Source: Sistotremastrum niveocremeum HHB9708 (Eukaryota; Basidiomycota; Agaricomycetes; Sistotremastrales; Sistotremastraceae). From it: DNA of 64,000 nucleotides. The DNA is taken from assembly GCA_001630475.1 (NCBI GenBank), contig KV419405.1:497841-561840 (forward strand), in the 5' to 3' direction. Positions 58,911 through 64,000 of the stretch are shown here, one piece after another. A model generated the notes under the pieces. It saw only the letters and a list, made by a program, of their open reading frames with translations, ran no database searches and was not told the DNA's origin. How positions within the stretch are numbered: the first letter of the stretch is position 1; each line of letters starts with the position of its first letter. The position numbers and the translations under genes are program-made.

Positions 58911-60564
58911 TCATGAAATAAAAGGATTGCATCCGCCGCAAACGGCAGCTCTAACACCGAAACTCGCAAAGCTCCCCACGACCAGTCCTGCAATGATGCA
59001 GAAGCTAGCCACAGTTGCGGCCATATCTACGTCTTGCTTTCTACCATGCAGGTTCTTGTTGTGATGAAGAGACGAAGCGCTGACCACGGCCAAGCTACTG
59101 ACATAGCCATTGGTCACGCCGAACATGAGTAAAATGAAGTAAAACATAAAGTCGGAGTTGAAGAAGGGTATGCGTGGTGGTGCGATGTTGCACATCAGGA
59201 AGAGTGGGATGAATAAGGTGCGGGCGAGAGAGAATGTGGCTAATGTTCTAGGGGTTGTGAAATTGAGCGCTGGGACTGACGGTCCGTAACGTCCGACGAA
59301 ATCGCCGATATTGAACACGAGGAAGTGCACTGAGCTGAAGAGTAGAGGGTGGGACCATTTCGAGGATGATCCTGAATTGACGGAAGTTATAGACGCTGTT
59401 ATGGCGGGGAAGACCGCCTGGAGGAAAGAATTTCAGATTAAAGCTGTCTCTGGTTTGCACAAGATGACGCACCAGGGTCGCGACGAAAACATAGGCCACG
59501 GAAAGATTGTACACACGATTCATCCAAAGCATTTGAAGGAACGTGCTTCGTTCAGGCCCAAGTTCTTCCCTCACTTGAGTTTCTCCTCCGAAAAGCCCTT
59601 GTCGCTCTTCCACATCCTCGACAAGGAATTTGTCGCGTGACTCGATGATGATGGTTTGGTACTGATGGGTCCGAGTCAACCTCAAATGGGCAATCAAGCT
59701 TCCAAGCAAGAATACGGTCGAAATGGAAAAGAAAGCGAACGCGCTTTTGTCCTCAGCGGCACGTTCGGCACGTGTCAATCCGAACGCGTCGACTTCATCT
59801 GTTGGGCTTCTTTCTGTCCCCAAACTACCCCCTGCGCTGATGACCTGTACAAGACTGACAACGACGCCGACAGCGGCCTGTCCAGCTAGCGTTGATTGGA
59901 TTGCCGTAGAGCCGAAAAGTGAGGCCAATGCAAACACGGCCGTTTGAAGATATGCTCCAGCACCGGCTTGGACAAGAGCGTTGATGATGACGAATGCGAA
60001 GAAGAGCCCTGGAGATGTTTGGAAGAAAGTGGAGACTGCCAGCAAGAAGACGAGAAATGTAATGATGAGGGTGGCTTTGATGATACGAGGCGATGATTTA
60101 GCCTATCAATACGTAAGTCTCGACTTCAACAGTAGTTTATGCCGAGCATTTACAGGGTTGGAAGTGATTGTAGCATGAGCCATTAAGCTGAAAGTTGCAA
60201 GATTCATTGAACATGATAAATAGGAGCCGAATGCAGCGTCAAACGGGGAATTAGCGAGTCGTGACAGAAAATAGGGCATGGCGGTAATCATTGCTGGCAA
60301 ACAAAATGAGGATGCTGCACGATAATGAAGATATATCCACGCACCATTCCATGGCAGAAGGAAAGCAGCTCCAAGAATGAAATAAATCCAGCCAACCGAG
60401 GCTGGCAATGGCAATGAGCTCAATGACTCTTCGAGATGCGGTGTTTCGGCGTCGATTTGCTCGATCTCCTCGTCATTGAGGCGTGCTCCGTGAGTAGCAA
60501 GAGGTGCTTTGGGTATGGCATGATAACCAGTCTCTAGAGAGAGTCGTCGCAGATTGGTGGTCAT
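58911..60564 (-). CDS. Equilibrative nucleoside transporter (ENT/Fun26 family)
   Basis: The protein moves nucleosides or nucleobases across a membrane; yeast Fun26 is vacuolar. Three exons (60564-60154, 60102-59473, 59417-58911) give 515 residues with about 11 membrane spans. The first span begins WIYFILGAAFLLPWNGAWI, with the PWN motif typical of ENTs. Others are LFFAFVIINALVQAGAGAYL and QSTLAGQAAVGVVVSLVQVI. A large charged loop (TERSPTDEVDAFG to ELGPERSTF) sits in the middle. The C-terminal signature is FLVFNIGDFVGRY and MFGVTNGYVSSLAVVSASS. An acidic N-terminal region resembles the di-Leu/acidic vacuolar sorting signals of Fun26, by inference. Confidence 0.92.
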
Positions 60565-60835
60565 GAAGAGACGGCGTCGCAGCTGAGAGAGAGCTGGACA
60601 GCTCTGACAGCTCTCAAAGGAGACGAGGTCGGCTTTAGAATCTTTATCTCCGGTTTGATCCCGTAATTCCGATTCCGGGAATCGGATGAACCTGAGCGAG
60701 TCAACTTCACCGCATCGCCAGTCTTGATGACTCTGTGTGTCGCTTGACGACGACGAATCAGTTCATGGCGGCACCGAGAGCTATTGCATGCTTAACGGCT
60801 CCGGATTGCTTTGCATCAGGGCTTCTCTTCGATGC

Positions 60836-60841
60836 TATAAA
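60836..60841 (+). promoter_or_regulatory. TATA box before the fused RNA-repair-type gene
   Basis: TATAAA in GCTATAAAGTCC lies 78 bp upstream of the ATG at 60914 and downstream of an earlier in-frame ATG at 60788, which favours 60914 as the main start. Confidence 0.4.
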
Positions 60842-60913
60842 GTCCAACCAGCTGGCGCTTCACTCGCCCGATTCATCCCAAGAATCAAAACTTCAACATC
60901 AACGCTGAGCTCG

Positions 60914-63900
60914 ATGGCGTCTTATCAATCCAAATTTGCACTCGATAGCTATTCCACTGCAGTCGTAGTCATCCCTCCTGAGCCTTTACAGGCAAGGATC
61001 AATATTCTTCGTGGCGCACACGACAAATCATGCCCCCGTTGGACGGCTCATTTCACGCTGCTGTTTCCCTTTGTCGCAGAGTCGAACCTCTCAGATGCCA
61101 CCGTGGCTCTCCGAAATGCTTTGGAGAAGGCCGAAATCCAACCGTTTGATGTGACTTTGGATCGTGTACGTTCCTCATTTCGGTGTTCTTGTTTACCGCT
61201 CATTCGAGAGCCAGGTCAACTCGTTTTCGCAACGCTCATATGACACCGTATACCTCGCCCCATCAACACCAGACGATCTCCGTCGGGTCTGGAATCCTAT
61301 CGCTCAAGCCTTCGGATACAAGGGCCGATCCTTCGTTCCACACCTCACTTTGGGCCAGGCTGAGAAGAACTCCGAATCGAGTGACTTTCTTCGCAGAAAG
61401 GGCAACAATCTCATCAAACCCGACCTTTCGTGGTCTGTCGGCTCTGTCGTTATCCTTCGTAAAGATGAGCACGACGGAGGTGCCATGAAAATCTATGCCG
61501 AAATTCCGTTCGATGTCAATGCCACCTGGCCTGCATCTTCCATCGCTCCGATTGGTCGCCCTGTGTATCACTTCGATGGCATAGAGTGGAATCCGCACTC
61601 TTCCTCGCAGATGCCTTCAGCACCATTGAATTCCCTAGTTGTCGCAACGTATAACGTGCTGCACGACGAGGCCTTCCCGTTCGGCCCACGCATCGAATCT
61701 CTGCTGCAGTCCATTGCGGAGTCCGAAGCAGACATCATATGTCTCCAGGAGGTTTCTGATGAGCTCCTCCTTGACTTATCGCGCCATCCTGAGATCTATG
61801 GACGCTTCTCATGGTCCACAAGGGGGCCTGACGAAACAATGGAGACCGAACGGAATTTATGGGTCCTCACGCGCAATCATATCCCTTTCACATGGCAGAA
61901 CGTCACTATCAATGGCAAGATGAAACCCGTTCATGTTCTTTCTGTGAACAACGGCTCTTTGATCATGGCCGCTGTGCATTTTACCGCCGGTCTCACTTCT
62001 GATCGTATCCGGCGCAAGGAACAGGAGTTCAGGTCTGTGGTAGATCATTTGCAGTCGACTGATCCCAATGCGACTGATCTCATTGTCGTCGGTGACACCA
62101 ATTTCCCAACGTCGATGGAGGTAGCTCCTACTCAGGGTAACACGATCTGGCTCGATGCTTGGAGCGAAACTCATTTGTCGGATGACTCTGATGGAGCGAC
62201 TTACAACCCCCGAGCAAACCAGCTTGCATTGAAGACCTCCAAAGAGGACAAGAGTCCTCAGCGCTATGATCGACTTTACCTCAAGGCAGGAGGTCGCTTT
62301 GCCGTTTCATCCGCTTCTCTTTTCGGCGTCAATGCACCTGGAAAGGGAGCAGCCAGCGACCATTATGGATTGGTCGTTACTCTCTCGTGTCACAATGAGA
62401 CAACTGACGAAGTTCCTGTGCCAACAAAGGAATCCGGTTCATCGCCTATCCAGCATGCGAGGGTGGACCTGTCCGATGAGGCTCTCCAAGCGTTTCTCAC
62501 CGAACACTCGCTCATCCCTTCGTCGGATGACTATATATTAAAAGAAGAAGCCGTCGCCCATCTACGGTCTATCCTGACTCAAGCTCCTTCGGTCGTACCC
62601 ACGACGGAGGCTTCATCTACCGAGCCTCTTGCCGTAGCTCCCTTTGCCGTCAAACTCATCGTCCAGCCAGTTGGCAGTTTTGCGCTCGGCGTTGACTTCC
62701 CCGAGAGTGACGTGGACTGCTTGGTAGTGGGAAACATCAGTCCGACGATATTCTGGGCGCTTGCCCGACAGAGGATCAAGAAAGCCCATCCGACCAGCAG
62801 GATCAAGAGATTTGTTAAGGATGCGGCTGTTCAGATGTTGGAATTGGACGTACTCGGTATCAAAATTGATCTACAGTATTGTCCTGCAGCAAGGTTGAGC
62901 GAGAAGTGAGTCATTTCGGAGGTCGTAGCTTTTGGCTTTTTATTGACTTCGTATCAGGTGGCAAGAAGCGTGGACCCTGGCACCAAATGATCCAATATTC
63001 TCTTTGCCAGCGTCCAGTTTGCGCACTCTGAATGCATATCGCGATATGCGTGCTCTTCAATCTGCGTTGCCTTCGTTATCTAGCTTCCAGCTCGCCCATC
63101 GCTCGATCAAGTATTTTGCACAATCTCACGGCATAATTTGCAGTCGTCTCGGGTACCTTGGTGGCATCCACATCACTATCTTGTTGGCGCGGGTTGCTTT
63201 TGAAAATTCCACATCGTCAGCCGGTCAACTCGTACAAGCATTCTTCCGTACCTACGCCGACTGGGATTGGGTGTCGTCTTCCATTACTATCCCCAGCCTC
63301 TCCCAAGGCCCATATTCACGCTCGGATAGAGAGCCTTTAGCCATTCTCTCTATTCATCGGCCAATACAGAACGTTGCCGCGCTTGCTTCTGCGGCTACTG
63401 TTCACAGTATTTCCAAGGAAATTCGACTTGGTCACGAAGGCTTGTTGTCAGGACGTTCTTGGGCTTCTATTTGTGGCTCTCGTGACGAAGAAAAGACACC
63501 CTTGGGGCGTTTCCTGGTAGAATATAAATCATATGTCAAGGTTGATATTGCATATTGGGGCCGCAACTGCACGGCAGGTCGGGCACTGGTAGGGTTCCTT
63601 GAATCCCGATTATCCAGGGTGAGTTGCTGAGTTTTCTTTGCCACATACTCTCCTAACGTGCCGCGTCCTTCAGCTCCTCATTCAACTTCGTGCTACTCTT
63701 GGTAACATCGAACTCCGACTATGGCCTGAACGACTCGTTGAGCAACGCCCGACAGTCGTTGCCACCAATGACCTGTCCGGCTTCTACCTTATCGGAATCA
63801 AAGGCTTCGACTCCCACCTTCCGTTAACCGTATTGAACACGTTCCAAGAAACTATCAGGGGCTCCGAACAATATTATGATTCCACCCAAGCTTATATCGC

Positions 63901-64000
63901 TGTTTATCAAGTCGCTTCCAAGAGTCTCGGAGACGTTGCACTCACTGTCCGCGATCCTTTCCAATGGGAAGACGGAGGGTTTGATTTGGAAGAAGATTCT
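60914..64000 (+). CDS. Fused 2H phosphoesterase - EEP nuclease - poly(A)-polymerase-like nucleotidyltransferase (3' end beyond the window)
   Basis: This is a multi-domain enzyme that looks made for repairing or remodelling RNA ends. Exons 60914-61165, 61215-62905, 62958-63618 and 63674 to the edge encode 977 residues so far. Residues 1-190 are a LigT-like 2H domain with both catalytic motifs, HFT (46-48) and HLT (127-129), expected to act on 2',3'-cyclic phosphate or 2'-5' ends. Residues 222-475 are an endonuclease/exonuclease/phosphatase domain closest in pattern to TDP2: TYN (N231), LQEV (E263), GDTN (377-380) and SDH (465-467), all intact. Residues 560-977 hold a nucleotidyltransferase with GS...SDVDC (571-586) and a third Asp (D636), followed by a poly(A)-polymerase-like helical and RNA-binding region. 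The frame is open at the edge. Confidence 0.85.

Noticed and set aside
61166-61214. Continuous frame through the first intron of the fused RNA enzyme (MYVPHFGVLVYRS)
   Set aside because: GTACGT...CCAG splicing joins the 2H domain in phase, and the unspliced exon 1 frame ends soon after.

Overview
This window is nuclear DNA of a filamentous basidiomycete, most likely a mushroom-forming agaricomycete. The evidence is mostly intron-rich genes with short introns (about 45-65 nt), roughly balanced base composition, dense genes on both strands with short divergent promoters, a VelB-type velvet regulator and a fungal choline/amine permease. All gene models below were assembled by eye from reading frames, splice signals and protein motifs. 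In almost all of them the exon phases close exactly from ATG to stop. No rRNA, tRNA, CRISPR array or intact mobile element was found.

Layout. Positions 1-505 hold dense inverted repeats that look like a DNA-transposon end. Next come an unrecognised minus-strand gene (506-2798) divergent from the replication licensing factor Cdt1 (3142-5016). Two paralogous epoxide hydrolases (5155-6766 and 9569-11183, both minus) have eight exons of identical lengths and flank an accessory interval with a decayed or unresolved gene and a nested tandem repeat. Then follow ArfGAP (minus), a VelB-like velvet protein (plus), a large PPR protein (minus), complex I subunits NDUFS8 (minus) and NDUFA13 (plus) head to head, prefoldin 2 (minus) divergent from an INO80F-like subunit (plus), and a two-HMG-box protein (plus). 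A gene-poor stretch (28478-32341) leads to a CAP/PR-1 gene interrupted by one in-frame TGA.

From 34 kb on, genes are packed closely: a disordered protein, complex I NDUFV1, mismatch repair MLH3, an APC amine permease, the mitochondrial peptidase ICP55 (minus, with a 7-nt microexon), a DAG-type lipase, ARL2, a Zn2Cys6 transcription factor, dUTPase (minus), an SQ/TQ-rich disordered protein, a short-chain dehydrogenase, an equilibrative nucleoside transporter (minus), and a large fused RNA-repair-type protein (2H phosphoesterase + EEP nuclease + nucleotidyltransferase) that runs off the right edge.

Themes. Several genes serve mitochondria (three complex I subunits, ICP55, a PPR protein). Others serve DNA replication and repair (Cdt1, MLH3, dUTPase, the SQ/TQ protein). 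The most interesting points are the fused RNA-repair-type enzyme, five GC-AG introns (one directly comparable with a GT-AG intron in its paralogue), the 7-nt microexon, and the nested repeat between the epoxide hydrolases.
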